A stretch of DNA of 64,000 nucleotides from DATBLE01 sp963808815 (GCA_963808815.1 CAWEGI010000016.1:1-64000), one strand, 5' to 3'; counted from the stretch's first letter, positions 17,352 through 25,584 are shown. A program made the numbers and translations. The notes: generated by a model from the letters alone, not told the origin.

Positions 17352-17654
17352 ATGAGCGAAAGATCGCTGCTCCGCGAGCGTGCTCCCGCGTTCGCGGTGG
17401 AGCTCGAGGAGGTGCTTCGGGCGGCGCGAAGGCCGGAGCTCGCCGACCAGGTTTCGGGTCTCCGGATCACCGCTCTCTGCCAGTGTGAGGTCGAGGGCTG
17501 CGCCAGCTTCTCGACCGTGCTGCCGATGAAACGTTGGTTCCGGCGGGGCGCGCTCGTCCCGGCCGGAGACCTCGTCGTGAACACGATCGACGGCGAGATC
17601 GCCTTCGTCGAGGCGCTCGACCGCCCCGACGTCCGGGCGGCGCTGCGCCGCTAG
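17352..17654 (+). CDS. hypothetical protein with CxC...C motif, 100 aa
   Basis: Not recognised. A soluble alpha/beta protein. Seen: an amphipathic N-terminal helix (AFAVELEEVLRAARRPELAD), then TALCQCEVEGCASFSTV, whose Cys-x-Cys-x4-Cys cluster could bind a metal. A hydrophobic strand DLVVNTIDGEIAFVEALD is near the C-terminus. ATG start, good codon pattern, divergent from cspA. Its stop shares the CTAG tetramer with the stop of the opposing small gene. Confidence 0.6.
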   Translation: MSERSLLRERAPAFAVELEEVLRAARRPELADQVSGLRITALCQCEVEGCASFSTVLPMKRWFRRGALVPAGDLVVNTIDGEIAFVEALDRPDVRAALRR

Positions 17655-17770
17655 TCGGCCTCGGGGACGTCCTCCGCGCCGCCGTCCTTCTCCGGGTCGG
17701 GAACCGGAGACTCGTCGAGCTCTTCGTCGCGGTCGTCCTCGCGCGGATGCTGAGTATCGTTGTCGGTCAT
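17651..17770 (-). CDS. possible small acidic protein, 39 aa
   Basis: Begins MTDNDTQHPREDDRDEELDE and is almost entirely Asp/Glu/Pro, hence disordered and acidic. Its ATG lies opposite the thrS ATG (the two overlap on the tetramer CATG) and its stop overlaps the opposing stop at CTAG, so it fills the gap between two genes exactly. No good ribosome site is evident. Such acidic micro-proteins occur in actinobacteria, but this could equally be antisense noise. Low confidence. Confidence 0.35.
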   Translation of the reverse strand: MTDNDTQHPREDDRDEELDESPVPDPEKDGGAEDVPEAD

Positions 17771-19652
17771 GAAAGTGGTCCTACCCGACAGGTCGGAGCT
17801 CGAACTCCCCGACGGCGCAACGGGCCTCGACGCGGCGCGGTCCATCGGGCCCAGGCTCGCCGAGCAGGCGGTGGCCGTCCGCTCGAACGGTGCGGTCCGC
17901 GACCTGCGCGCGCCGCTCGCGGACGGCGAGCAGATCCAGATCCTGACCACTCGCGACAGGGACGACCCGGACGCCCTCTATGTGCTGCGCCACTCGACCG
18001 CCCACCTGCTAGCCGAGGCGGTGAGGCGCCTGTACCCGGGCGTGAAGCTCGCGATCGGGCCGCCGATCGAGAACGGCTTCTACTACGACTTCGAGTTCCC
18101 CGAGCCGATCCACGAGTCCGACCTCGAGCGGATCGAGGCCGAGATCGGCAAGGAGCTGGGGGAGGGGCGGTCGTGGTCGCGCGAGGAGATCTCGCGGGAG
18201 GAGGCCCGGGCGCGCTTCGAGGCCGAAAACGAGCCGTACAAGGTCGAGCTCGTCGACAGTGCGGAAGGGGACATCTCGCTGTACACGCAGGGCGACTTCA
18301 CCGATCTCTGCCGCGGCCCGCATCTGCAGGATTCGAAGCCGATCAAGGCGGTCAAGCTCACCGGGCTCGCGGGTGCGTACTGGCGCGGCGACGAGAAGAA
18401 CACGCAGTTGACCCGGATCTACGGCACGGCCTTCTACACGACGGACGACCTGGCGGCGCACCTCGCCTGGGTCGAGGAGGCGCGGGCCCGAGACCACCGT
18501 GTGCTCGGCCGGCAGCTCGATCTCTTCCACCTCGAGGACATCTCGCCCGGCTCGCCCTTCTGGCACCCGAAGGGGATGGTGATCTGGAACATCCTCGAGG
18601 ACCTCCGCCGCCGCGAGAACGCGAAGCGCGGCTACGTCGAGGTGAAGACGCCGCTGATCTACGACAAGTGGCTCTGGGAGACCTCCGGCCATTGGGAGAA
18701 GTTCCGGGAGCACATGTTCCAGATCCCGGACGGCGACCGGGTCTACGCGCTCAAGCCGATGAACTGCCCGGGGCACATGCGCGTGTACGGAAACAGGTTG
18801 CGGAGCTACCGCGAGCTCCCGCTGCGCCTGGCCGAGGCTGCGCCGCTTCATCGCAACGAGCTCGCCGGGACCCTCCACGGCCTCACCCGAGTGCGCCACG
18901 TCACCCAGGACGACTCGCACCTCTTTTGCACACGCGAGCAGATCGAAGAAGAGGTGTACGGCTGCATCGACTTCACCGCCTACCTCTACGAGCTGTTCGG
19001 CCTCGAGTACCGGTTCGAGCTCTCCACCCGACCCGAGGACCACCTCGGCACCGACGAGGAGTGGGACTTCACGGAGGCTGCGCTGCGCTCGGCCCTCGAT
19101 CGCCGCGGGCTCGTCTACGAGCTGAACGAGGGCGACGGCGCCTTTTACGGCCCGAAGATCGACCTGCACATGACCGACTCGCTCGGGCGGTCGTGGCAGA
19201 TGGGCACCGTCCAACTCGATGCGCTGATGCCGCAGCGGTTCGGTCTCACCTACATGGGCGCCGACAACACGGAGCACACGCCGTACGTGATCCACCGTGC
19301 GAGCTTCGGCTCGCTCGAACGGTTCATCGGCATCCTGATCGAGCACTACGCGGGCGACTTTCCGCTGTGGCTCGCGCCGGTGCAGGTGCGAATCCTCCCC
19401 GTCGGCGAGACGCACCGCGGCGCCGCTGCCGAGCTCGCCGCCCGGCTGGGCGAGGCCGGCGCACGGGTCGAGGTCGACGACCGCGACGAGACGATCGGCC
19501 GGCGGATCCGGGACGCGGAGCTGGAGAAGATCCCGCGCGTGGTCGTCTACGGCGACCGCGAGTCGGCCGACGCGCTGGCCGTCCGGGAGCGCGGTGGACG
19601 ACAGGTGACGAAGTCGTTGTACGAACTCGTGGCCGAATTGGGTACAGTGTGA
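17769..19652 (+). CDS. thrS: threonine--tRNA ligase
   Basis: 627-aa class II synthetase charging tRNA-Thr. Seen: TGS domain (about 1-60), editing domain with HSTAHLLAEA (His-x3-His, about residue 76) and the later Cys/His pair region. The catalytic core has motif 2 LHRNELAGTLHGLTRVR and zinc ligands in MNCPGHM, DDSHLF and YVIHRA; motif 3 lies around ERFIGILIEHY. The anticodon domain is about 520-625. ATG at 17769 lacks a clear ribosome site. It is followed by the infC leader with a terminator-like hairpin. Frame intact. Confidence 0.96.
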   Translation: MKVVLPDRSELELPDGATGLDAARSIGPRLAEQAVAVRSNGAVRDLRAPLADGEQIQILTTRDRDDPDALYVLRHSTAHLLAEAVRRLYPGVKLAIGPPIENGFYYDFEFPEPIHESDLERIEAEIGKELGEGRSWSREEISREEARARFEAENEPYKVELVDSAEGDISLYTQGDFTDLCRGPHLQDSKPIKAVKLTGLAGAYWRGDEKNTQLTRIYGTAFYTTDDLAAHLAWVEEARARDHRVLGRQLDLFHLEDISPGSPFWHPKGMVIWNILEDLRRRENAKRGYVEVKTPLIYDKWLWETSGHWEKFREHMFQIPDGDRVYALKPMNCPGHMRVYGNRLRSYRELPLRLAEAAPLHRNELAGTLHGLTRVRHVTQDDSHLFCTREQIEEEVYGCIDFTAYLYELFGLEYRFELSTRPEDHLGTDEEWDFTEAALRSALDRRGLVYELNEGDGAFYGPKIDLHMTDSLGRSWQMGTVQLDALMPQRFGLTYMGADNTEHTPYVIHRASFGSLERFIGILIEHYAGDFPLWLAPVQVRILPVGETHRGAAAELAARLGEAGARVEVDDRDETIGRRIRDAELEKIPRVVVYGDRESADALAVRERGGRQVTKSLYELVAELGTV

Positions 19653-19754
19653 GCCTGCTCAAGCAGGGACACCCGTTCCTCACCTCGCCGGCCGTGTCGC
19701 TTTAGAGACGTGTCCGCGCCGAGGTTCAACCGAGTTGGGTTGACCGGAATGGAG

Positions 19755-19778
19755 GCCGCTGCTTGCAGCGGCTTTTGT
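19755..19778 (+). terminator. attenuator-like intrinsic terminator in the infC leader
   Basis: Perfect 7-bp stem GCCGCTG / CAGCGGC with loop CTTG and a TTTTGT tail. It sits 102 bases after thrS and 22 bases before the infC ribosome site. A second imperfect inverted repeat (GGTTCAACC ... GGGTTGACC, 19723-19745) lies directly upstream. Either the thrS terminator or an attenuator controlling infC-rpmI-rplT, as leaders of that operon are regulated in other bacteria. Confidence 0.7.
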
Positions 19779-19819
19779 CATCCGAAGAAGGAGAACCGAG
19801 CGAGCTTGGTTTACAGCCT

Positions 19820-20554
19820 TTGAGACCGCGGCGAAGCGTAGAGCCTCCGGTTCGCCCGGCCTCGCAGAACCGGATCAACGACCAGATCCGCGTGCCGCGC
19901 GTCCGGCTGGTGGACGAGGACGGTTCCCAGGTGGGGATCAAGACATCCGCTGAGGCGCTCGAATACGCGTACTCCAAGGGGCTCGACCTCGTCGAGATCG
20001 CGGCCCAGGCCGATCCGCCCGTGGCCAAGATCATGGACTACGGGAAGTACCGGTACGAGCAGGAGCAGAAGGCGAAGCAGGCGCGGAAGCACCAGTCACA
20101 GATCCACGTCAAGGAGATCAAGCTCAGGCCGAAGATCCAGATCCACGACTACAACACCAAGAAGGGCCACGTCGAGCGCTTCCTCAACCAGCGCGCGAAG
20201 GTCAAGGTGACGATCATGTTCCGGGGGCGGGAGACCAGCCATCCGGAGCGGGGGCGTGACCTGCTGATGCGGTTGGCGGAGGACGTGAAGGAGATCGGGG
20301 TGGTCGAGCAGCCGCCGCTCCTCGACGGCCGCAACATGGTGATGGTCCTGGGCCCGACCAAGAACGCCGGACAGAAACCTGGAGACACGAACAACGATGC
20401 CGAAGCAGAAGACACACAGCGGAGCGAAGAAGCGGTTCAAGGTGACCGGCGGAGGAAAGATCCTGCGCCGCCGCGCGATGAAGAGCCACATGCTGGAGAA
20501 GAAGTCCCCGAAGCGGAAGCGGAGCTTCCGCAGGGACACGCCGCTAGCGCCTAG
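19820..20554 (+). CDS. infC: translation initiation factor IF-3
   Basis: IF-3, which binds the 30S subunit and checks start codons. Seen: N-domain NRINDQIRVPRVRLVDEDGS, linker rich in Lys/Gln, and C-domain with VKEIKLRPKIQIHDYNTK and VTIMFRGRE. After the normal end (VMVLGPTK) comes a tail of about 60 mostly acidic residues that overlaps rpmI by 158 nt in another frame. The true start is unclear. The strong AAGGAGA (about 19788) is followed by a five-codon frame (TTG 19806) ending TGA at 19821, which overlaps the in-frame TTG at 19820 used here. An indel here is the alternative. Confidence 0.88.
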   Translation: MRPRRSVEPPVRPASQNRINDQIRVPRVRLVDEDGSQVGIKTSAEALEYAYSKGLDLVEIAAQADPPVAKIMDYGKYRYEQEQKAKQARKHQSQIHVKEIKLRPKIQIHDYNTKKGHVERFLNQRAKVKVTIMFRGRETSHPERGRDLLMRLAEDVKEIGVVEQPPLLDGRNMVMVLGPTKNAGQKPGDTNNDAEAEDTQRSEEAVQGDRRRKDPAPPRDEEPHAGEEVPEAEAELPQGHAASA

Positions 20555-20591
20555 CGACGTCAAGAACGCCCGCAAGCAGCTCGGGATCTAG
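20397..20591 (+). CDS. rpmI: 50S ribosomal protein L35
   Basis: 64-aa ribosomal protein, complete. Seen: PKQKTHSGAKKRFKVTGGGK, the LRRRAMKSHMLEKKSPKRKR basic stretch, and VKNARKQLGI at the end, all standard for bL35. ATG start inside the 3' part of infC; GGAGA lies about 14 bases upstream. Seven bases before rplT. About four fifths of this gene is also read in the infC frame, so its codons are under two constraints unless the infC tail is an artefact. Confidence 0.95.
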   Translation: MPKQKTHSGAKKRFKVTGGGKILRRRAMKSHMLEKKSPKRKRSFRRDTPLAPSDVKNARKQLGI

Positions 20592-20598
20592 GGAAGCC

Positions 20599-20961
20599 AT
20601 GCCTCGCGTCAAGCGATCCGTCCATGCGCGCAAGAAGCGCCGCAAGGCTCTCGAGCAGGCGAAGGGCTACTGGGGCCTCAAGTCCAAGACCTACACCCAG
20701 GCGAAGGAGCAGCTCGACCACTCGCTGAAGTACGCGTACCGGGACCGCAAGGTCCGCAAGCGGACGATGCGGAGCCTCTGGATCATCCGCATCAACGCCG
20801 CCGCGCGCCAGCACGGGCTGTCGTACAACCAGTTCGTCGCCGGCTGCAAGAAGGCCGAGATCGAGCTCGACCGCAAGGTGCTGGCCGACCTCGCCGTGAG
20901 CGATCCCGCCGCCTTCGGCGCGATCGCCGACCAGGCGAAGTCGGCTCTCGGCTCCTCGTAG
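20599..20961 (+). CDS. rplT: 50S ribosomal protein L20
   Basis: 120-aa assembly protein bL20. Seen: PRVKRSVHARKKRRKALEQA, GYWGLKSKTYTQAKEQ, RKVRKRTMRSLWIIRINAAA and the conserved LSYNQFVAGCKKA. L20 represses its own operon in several bacteria by binding leader or rpmI mRNA. A regulatory role here would fit the structured infC leader but is not shown. Last gene of the infC-rpmI-rplT operon; followed by repeat-like hairpin sequence to 21052. Confidence 0.96.
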   Translation: MPRVKRSVHARKKRRKALEQAKGYWGLKSKTYTQAKEQLDHSLKYAYRDRKVRKRTMRSLWIIRINAAARQHGLSYNQFVAGCKKAEIELDRKVLADLAVSDPAAFGAIADQAKSALGSS

Positions 20962-21030
20962 GCTCCCGTCGGGGCCGTCCCGAAAAGGACTGTCCCCGCA
21001 GAGGCGGAGGGCGTCGGTTCTGAAGGGTCG

Positions 21031-21050
21031 GACCCTTCGGGGTCAGGCCC
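21031..21050 (+). repeat. short repeat, left copy
   Basis: GACCCTTCGGGGTCAGGCCC, containing the self-complementary GACCC/GGGTC pair. It overlaps the stop codon of the glycosyltransferase gene. A near-identical copy in the same orientation lies at 23107-23127, so the pair brackets the glycosyltransferase and sulfotransferase genes. Repeat family otherwise unknown. Confidence 0.6.
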
Positions 21051-22014
21051 CGGAGAAGTCGAACGCGTCGAGGCCCGCGTCGCGGCCCAGCGCCAGCACC
21101 CGGTCGCGCACGCTCGCGGCCTCGTCGAGGAGCCGCACTCGCTCCGCGTCCGAGGGCCAGACGTCGTCGCTTTCACCCGAGCGCCTGATCGGGATCAGGA
21201 TGCGGCGATCCCACCACGTGCTCAGGAGCTGCGAGAACGGCATCATCCCGCCCTTCAGGTTCCCCAGCTCGCCGAAGTGCAGGATCTTCGGGTCGGGCAG
21301 GCCGAGCCGGAAGCACACCGGCCGGTAGTTGTGGGCCGGTGAGAGCAGGTCGAGGCCGCCGTATTGTGCGATCGCCACGGCGAAGCCCGCCTGGTCGCTG
21401 CCGCACACGGCGAACGAGCTCAACGGATGCGCTTCGAAGGCGCGTGCGATCGCACCGATCCCGTCGGCCCAGAGCTGCTCGAACTCGCCCGGTTCGCGGA
21501 TCCAGCTGACAGCGGAGGAGAGATAGAGCCGCCGCTCCACCTTCGGCCGCCGGCCCAGGCGCCTGGACTTCAGCTCCCCGTGCAGCGACACCCACTCCTG
21601 TTCCATGGGCTCGAGGCCGGTCGTCTGGCGGATGTGCTCCCACTGGGCGTCGCTGATGCGGGCGTGGGCGCCGATCGTCGTCCGGACTCTGCGGCCGTCG
21701 AGCCCCGAGACGTCCTCGAGGAAGCACGCGTCGTTGTCGACGAGTAGCACCGGCCCGTCGCTGGGCTCCCTGAGAGCGACCAGCTTGTTCGAGCTCTTCG
21801 ACACGGAGGCGAGCGGATGCGAGGGAGCCGACACCACCGCGGCGCCAAGCTCGCGCAGCCGCTCCTCGGCGGGGGGCGTGGCGCTGCCGATCACGAACAC
21901 CTCGAGCGGCGCAGTCTTCGCCCACTTTGCCCACGAGTGCGCAAGCAACAGGGTCTGGAGCTGAAAGCGCACCGCCGAGCCCGGCCGCGCGTCCAGGAGC
22001 GTGCGGATCCTCAC
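21043..22014 (-). CDS. putative glycosyltransferase-like protein
   Basis: 323-aa protein of probable nucleotide-sugar transferase fold. Seen: N-terminal alpha/beta segment LEVFVIGSATPPAEERLREL, then VLLVDNDACFLEDV, where Asp-Asn-Asp sits at the end of a strand as a DxD-like metal motif, and late motifs CGSDQAGFAVAIAQ and LGNLKGGMMPF. The family is not certain and the sugar or acceptor is unknown. The GTG start overlaps the upstream sulfotransferase stop (GTGA at 22011), so they are coupled and may modify the same glycan. Frame intact. Confidence 0.6.
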   Translation of the reverse strand: MRIRTLLDARPGSAVRFQLQTLLLAHSWAKWAKTAPLEVFVIGSATPPAEERLRELGAAVVSAPSHPLASVSKSSNKLVALREPSDGPVLLVDNDACFLEDVSGLDGRRVRTTIGAHARISDAQWEHIRQTTGLEPMEQEWVSLHGELKSRRLGRRPKVERRLYLSSAVSWIREPGEFEQLWADGIGAIARAFEAHPLSSFAVCGSDQAGFAVAIAQYGGLDLLSPAHNYRPVCFRLGLPDPKILHFGELGNLKGGMMPFSQLLSTWWDRRILIPIRRSGESDDVWPSDAERVRLLDEAASVRDRVLALGRDAGLDAFDFSGA

Positions 22015-22989
22015 GCCGTGCGGGCCGCGTCGGCAGCGCGCTCGTAGAGATCGCCCGTGAGCTCGTCGATGCGCCCCGTGGTCGACCGGTCGAGGTCGTC
22101 GCGCCAGGCCTCCGCCCGCTCCGGGAGCACCCCCCGTCCCTCCGCGGAGGCGCCCGAGTTGGCGCGGATCGGCCGGCCGTTGAAGGTCGGGACGAGGAGC
22201 GTGGGGGACATGGCGATCCCGATGCTCCCGGCGATCCGGCCCATCACCGTCTCCGGGTCGCGGACGAGGTCCTCGTAGAGGACGACCACGACGCGTCCGG
22301 CCGCCGGTCGTGCGCCTCCAGCGTCGACGCGCGGCCGACTTGCGCCACAGCCCCACCGCACGCTCGACGTCCTCGTAGCGGGCCCGGTGCCGCCGGGCCG
22401 AGACGTACCAGCCGCAGGGATCCCGGACGATGGAGACGAGCGTCCCGTCCGGGTAGTCTCGAAGAAGCGATCGACGTTGTCGAGATCCATGGTTAGCTGC
22501 GGGACGAAGCCGGTGACGACCTTCTTCGGGCCGGAGTAGAGGTTGTGGTCGTCGAGCCACGCGTTGAAGTAGGAGGTGAAGTAGCAGTCGAGCACGTCGC
22601 GCTCGCTCCGTGGTCTCCGGCCGGAGATGCACGACTCGAAGATCGCGCGCTGGATCCGCAGCGAGAAAAGGAAGGGGGAACGCGAGTCGCCCGCGCCTTG
22701 TCGCGCTCCAGGAGCCCGCGGCTTCGGTACTTGACGACGTGCTTCTCGTGCAGGATGTCGAACCAACTGTCAGGGCGACCGAGGTCGATCGGCGGCCAGT
22801 GTTTCTTCTTCGGGTGTCCGATCTCCAGCTCCTGCGGGTGGGCGTGGCACTCCGGGTGGCCGTCGAAGAGCCTGCTCAGGAGCGTCCCGCCGGAGCGCTG
22901 GATCTGCGGACACGAGCACCAGAGGCTCGTGCACCGGGACCGCAGTGCTCGATCCTGGCCCGGGCGAGCGTTCGGAGCTCGCCGGGCAT
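22011..22989 (-). CDS. sulfotransferase, PAPS-dependent (multiply frameshifted)
   Basis: About 325-aa sulfotransferase assembled from several frames. Seen: 5'-phosphosulfate loop QRSGGTLLSRLFDGHPE near the N-terminus, then HWPPIDLGRPDSWFDILHEK, ESCISGRRPRSERDVLDCY and YFNAWLDDHN. The 3'-phosphate motif is TLVSIVRDPCGWYVSARRH, followed by VLYEDLVRDPETVM. These are classic motifs for transfer of sulfate from PAPS to a carbohydrate or other acceptor. Indels near 22930, 22895, 22690, 22455 and 22330 break it; several in one gene make real decay possible. ATG at 22989 is tentative. Confidence 0.72.
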
Positions 22990-23106
22990 CGCGGAGGTCC
23001 CCAGCGATCTCGGTCGGGCCTCTGATCGGTGGCGCCTCCCGGGCACTGGGCGAGTGTAGTCGGGACTTTCGCCATCGAGGGGAGCGCGCTTCGCTCGGTG
23101 GGTTCA

Positions 23107-23127
23107 GACCCCCTCGGGGTCAGACCC
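23107..23127 (+). repeat. short repeat, right copy
   Basis: A 21-base element, GACCCCCTCGGGGTCAGACC plus one C, differing from the left copy (21031-21050) at about two positions and in the same orientation. Lies between the sulfotransferase start region and the SpoU methyltransferase start. The 150 bp around it hold no gene that I can support. Confidence 0.6.
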
Positions 23128-23140
23128 GTAAGCTGCGGCG

Positions 23141-23826
23141 ATGATCACCTCGTCGCGAGCAACCCAAGGCTGAAGCTGATCCGGCGGCTGGAGAGCCGGC
23201 GGCAGCGGGCGAAGCTCGGGCTGTTCGTCTGCGAGGGCGAGGACCTCGTCGACGCGGCGCTCGCCGCCGGGATCGAGCCCGCCGACCTGCTCGTGGCCGG
23301 GGAGGACGTCGAGCCGGAGCTGCTCGCGGCCGTCTCGACGCTCGCCCATCCCTCGCGGGTGGTCGGGGTCTTCCGCAGCGGCCGACCTGCCCCCTTGGGC
23401 GACGCGGCCGGTCGCCGCTCGCGCTCTGGCACGTCGCCGACCCGGGCAACGTGGGAACGCTGATCCGGACGGCCGACGCGTTCGGCGCGTCGGTCGCGCT
23501 CTCCGAGGGCTGCGCCGACCCGACGGGGCCGAAGGCGCTGCGCGGGTCGGCCGGGGCGATCTTCCGCGTGCCGCTCGGCCGCTTCGACGAGGTCGGCGAG
23601 GGACGCCGGGTCGCGCTCGTCGCCCACGACGGCGAGCCGCTCGACGAGGTCGAGCTGGGGGAGAGGAACGGTGTTCGTCCTCGGCGCGGAGCGCGAGGGC
23701 CTGCCCGACGACGTGGTCGCCTCCTGCGACGTCGTCGCCTCGATCCCCTTGGCCGCGGGAGCCGAGTCGTTGAACGTCGCCGTCGCCGGCGCGATCGCGC
23801 TCTACGAATGGAGGCGCCGCCTATGA
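23141..23826 (+). CDS. TrmH/SpoU-family RNA 2'-O-methyltransferase (frameshifted)
   Basis: About 230-aa SPOUT methyltransferase that would methylate ribose 2'-OH in rRNA or tRNA. Seen: substrate-binding N-domain NPRLKLIRRLESRRQRAKLG then FVCEGEDLVDAAL; motif 1 LWHVADPGNVGTLIRTADAFG; motif 2 FVLGAEREGLPDDV; motif 3 SLNVAVAGAIALYEW, the knotted SAM site. Indels near 23150, 23410 and 23660. In many bacteria this gene sits between rplT and pheS; here the rplT neighbourhood fits but pheS lies 20 kb away. Its stop overlaps the next start (ATGA). Confidence 0.82.
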
Positions 23827-24743
23827 TCGAGGACGGCATGCGCCTGGAGGGCATCCATCACATCACCTGCATCACCGCCGACGCGCCGCGGAACGTCGAG
23901 TTCTACGCGGGCACACTCGGCCTCCGGCTGGTGAAGAAGACGGTCAACCAGGACGACCCGACCGTCTACCACCTCTTCTACGCCGACGAGACCGGCTCGG
24001 CCGGTTCGGACATCACCTTCTTCGAGTATCCCGGCGCGCGGCGCGGGCAGGCCGGGGCGGGGATGGTCCACCGCGTGACCTGGCGGGTCGCCTCGGCGGA
24101 GGCGCTCGACTTCTGGGACCGGCGGCTCGGCGAGACAGGCGTCACCTCCGAGCGCGGCGACGGAAACCTCCTCTTCCGCGACCCGGAGGGCCTGGAGCTG
24201 GAGCTGGCGATGGTCGAGACCGACGACGAGCCGCTTGCCGCCAGGCACCCCGACATCCCGCCCGAGCTCGCACTGCAGGGGTTCGACTCGGTGCGGGTCT
24301 TCACCGACGATCCCGGGCGCAGTCGAGACTTCCTCGAGACGGGCATGGGCTTCCGTTCCGAGTCCGAGACGGCCTACGAGTCGCGCGGCGACCGGCGTGG
24401 CTCGCGCTACCTCTACGACGTGACAGACCGTCCGGGAATCGGCGGCGCGGGCACCGTCCACCATGTCGCCTGGGCCTCGCCGATGGAGGAGCACGAAGCC
24501 TGGCGCACCCGAATCCAGGAGGCGGGCGCACGGCCGACGCCGGTGATCGACCGCTTCTACTTCCGGTCGATCTACTTCCGTGAGCCGAGCGGCGTGCTGT
24601 TCGAGATCGCGACGCTCGGGCCGGGCTTCGCGACCGACGAGCCGCTCGAGCATCTCGGCGAGCGGCTGTCGCTGCCGCCGGCGTTCGAGCACCTGCGCGA
24701 CCAGGTGGAGCCGATTCTCACGCCGCTCCCGAGCCCGCGCTAG
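23823..24743 (+). CDS. VOC-family ring-cleaving dioxygenase/glyoxalase-like protein
   Basis: 306-aa protein with two vicinal-oxygen-chelate modules. Seen: first module GIHHITCITADAPRNVEFYA with a further His in MVHRVTWRV and Glu in LELELAMVE; second module GTVHHVAWASP with GVLFEIATLGPGF. The His/His/Glu sets would bind one metal per active half. Architecture fits the PcpA/LinE-like ring-cleaving dioxygenase group, so oxidation of a hydroquinone-type ring is possible but unproven. ATG at 23823 is coupled to the preceding stop; an alternative ATG is 23838. Frame intact. Confidence 0.82.
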   Translation: MIEDGMRLEGIHHITCITADAPRNVEFYAGTLGLRLVKKTVNQDDPTVYHLFYADETGSAGSDITFFEYPGARRGQAGAGMVHRVTWRVASAEALDFWDRRLGETGVTSERGDGNLLFRDPEGLELELAMVETDDEPLAARHPDIPPELALQGFDSVRVFTDDPGRSRDFLETGMGFRSESETAYESRGDRRGSRYLYDVTDRPGIGGAGTVHHVAWASPMEEHEAWRTRIQEAGARPTPVIDRFYFRSIYFREPSGVLFEIATLGPGFATDEPLEHLGERLSLPPAFEHLRDQVEPILTPLPSPR

Positions 24744-24744
24744 C

Positions 24745-25584
24745 GTGGGCGAGAGGCGAGCCCGGTTCGAGGCACGCGAGGCGTTCTTCGCAGCGGCCGC
24801 GGACGCAACGCCGTACGTCGCCGTCGAGGTGGGCGAGGAGATCTTCTTCGTGGCCACCGACGACATGGGGGTGGGCAGGCGCGTTTTCGTCCGCGGCAAG
24901 CGCCGCGACATGACCACGCTGGCCAACGGGCTCGCCGAGCTCGGCGCCCGCGGGATCCGGCCTCGGGCCGACGCCGTCTTCGTGGAGGTCGGCGCGAACA
25001 TGGGCACGACCACGGTCATGGCCCTTCGCCGGCACGGTTTCGCGACGGCTGTGGCGCTCGAGCCCTCGCCCCAGAACGCCTGGCTCTGCCGGCTGAACCT
25101 GGTCGCGAACGGTCTGGACGAGCGCGTCACGCTGCTCCCGTACGCGGCCAGCAACCGGGCGGAGGAGATGGACCTCGTGATCGGAGGCGGCAACCGCGGC
25201 GGCCACCGCGTCATGTCGGCCGGCAGCGATCACCCCGGGCAGGCGGGCAGCGTCCGTAGCATCACACTCGACGGCCTCGTCGAAGACGGCACGATCGATC
25301 CGGCTCGGGTCGGGCTGCTCTGGTGCGACGCGGTTGGCCACGACGCCTACGCGGTGCTCGGCGGGTCGCGCCTCGTCGAGGCCCGGGTGCCGCTGATCGT
25401 CAACGTCTCGGGCGCGATCCAGGGGGAGACCCGGGATGCCTTCGTCGGCCTGCTCGCCCCGCACTACGCCGAGGTGGTCGAGCTGCGAAAGGGGCAGCGC
25501 ACGTTGCCGATCGCCGAGCTCGCCGATCTCGTCGCCGGCTACCGGCACAAGGGTGACGTCCTCCTCGTCCCACGCAGTCCGTGA
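24745..25584 (+). CDS. FkbM-family SAM-dependent methyltransferase
   Basis: 279-aa methyltransferase. Seen: SAM motif I AVFVEVGANMGTTTVMAL (about residue 75), then VALEPSPQNAWLCRLNLVAN with the acidic ribose-binding residue, and SITLDGLVEDG ... VGLLWCDAVGHDAYAV, the typical FkbM core in which Asp usually lies after LLK(I/M)D. Members O-methylate sugars or polyketides; the acceptor here is unknown. GTG at 24745 follows the upstream stop with one base between. The stop overlaps the acdS start (GTGA). Confidence 0.8.
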   Translation: MGERRARFEAREAFFAAAADATPYVAVEVGEEIFFVATDDMGVGRRVFVRGKRRDMTTLANGLAELGARGIRPRADAVFVEVGANMGTTTVMALRRHGFATAVALEPSPQNAWLCRLNLVANGLDERVTLLPYAASNRAEEMDLVIGGGNRGGHRVMSAGSDHPGQAGSVRSITLDGLVEDGTIDPARVGLLWCDAVGHDAYAVLGGSRLVEARVPLIVNVSGAIQGETRDAFVGLLAPHYAEVVELRKGQRTLPIAELADLVAGYRHKGDVLLVPRSP

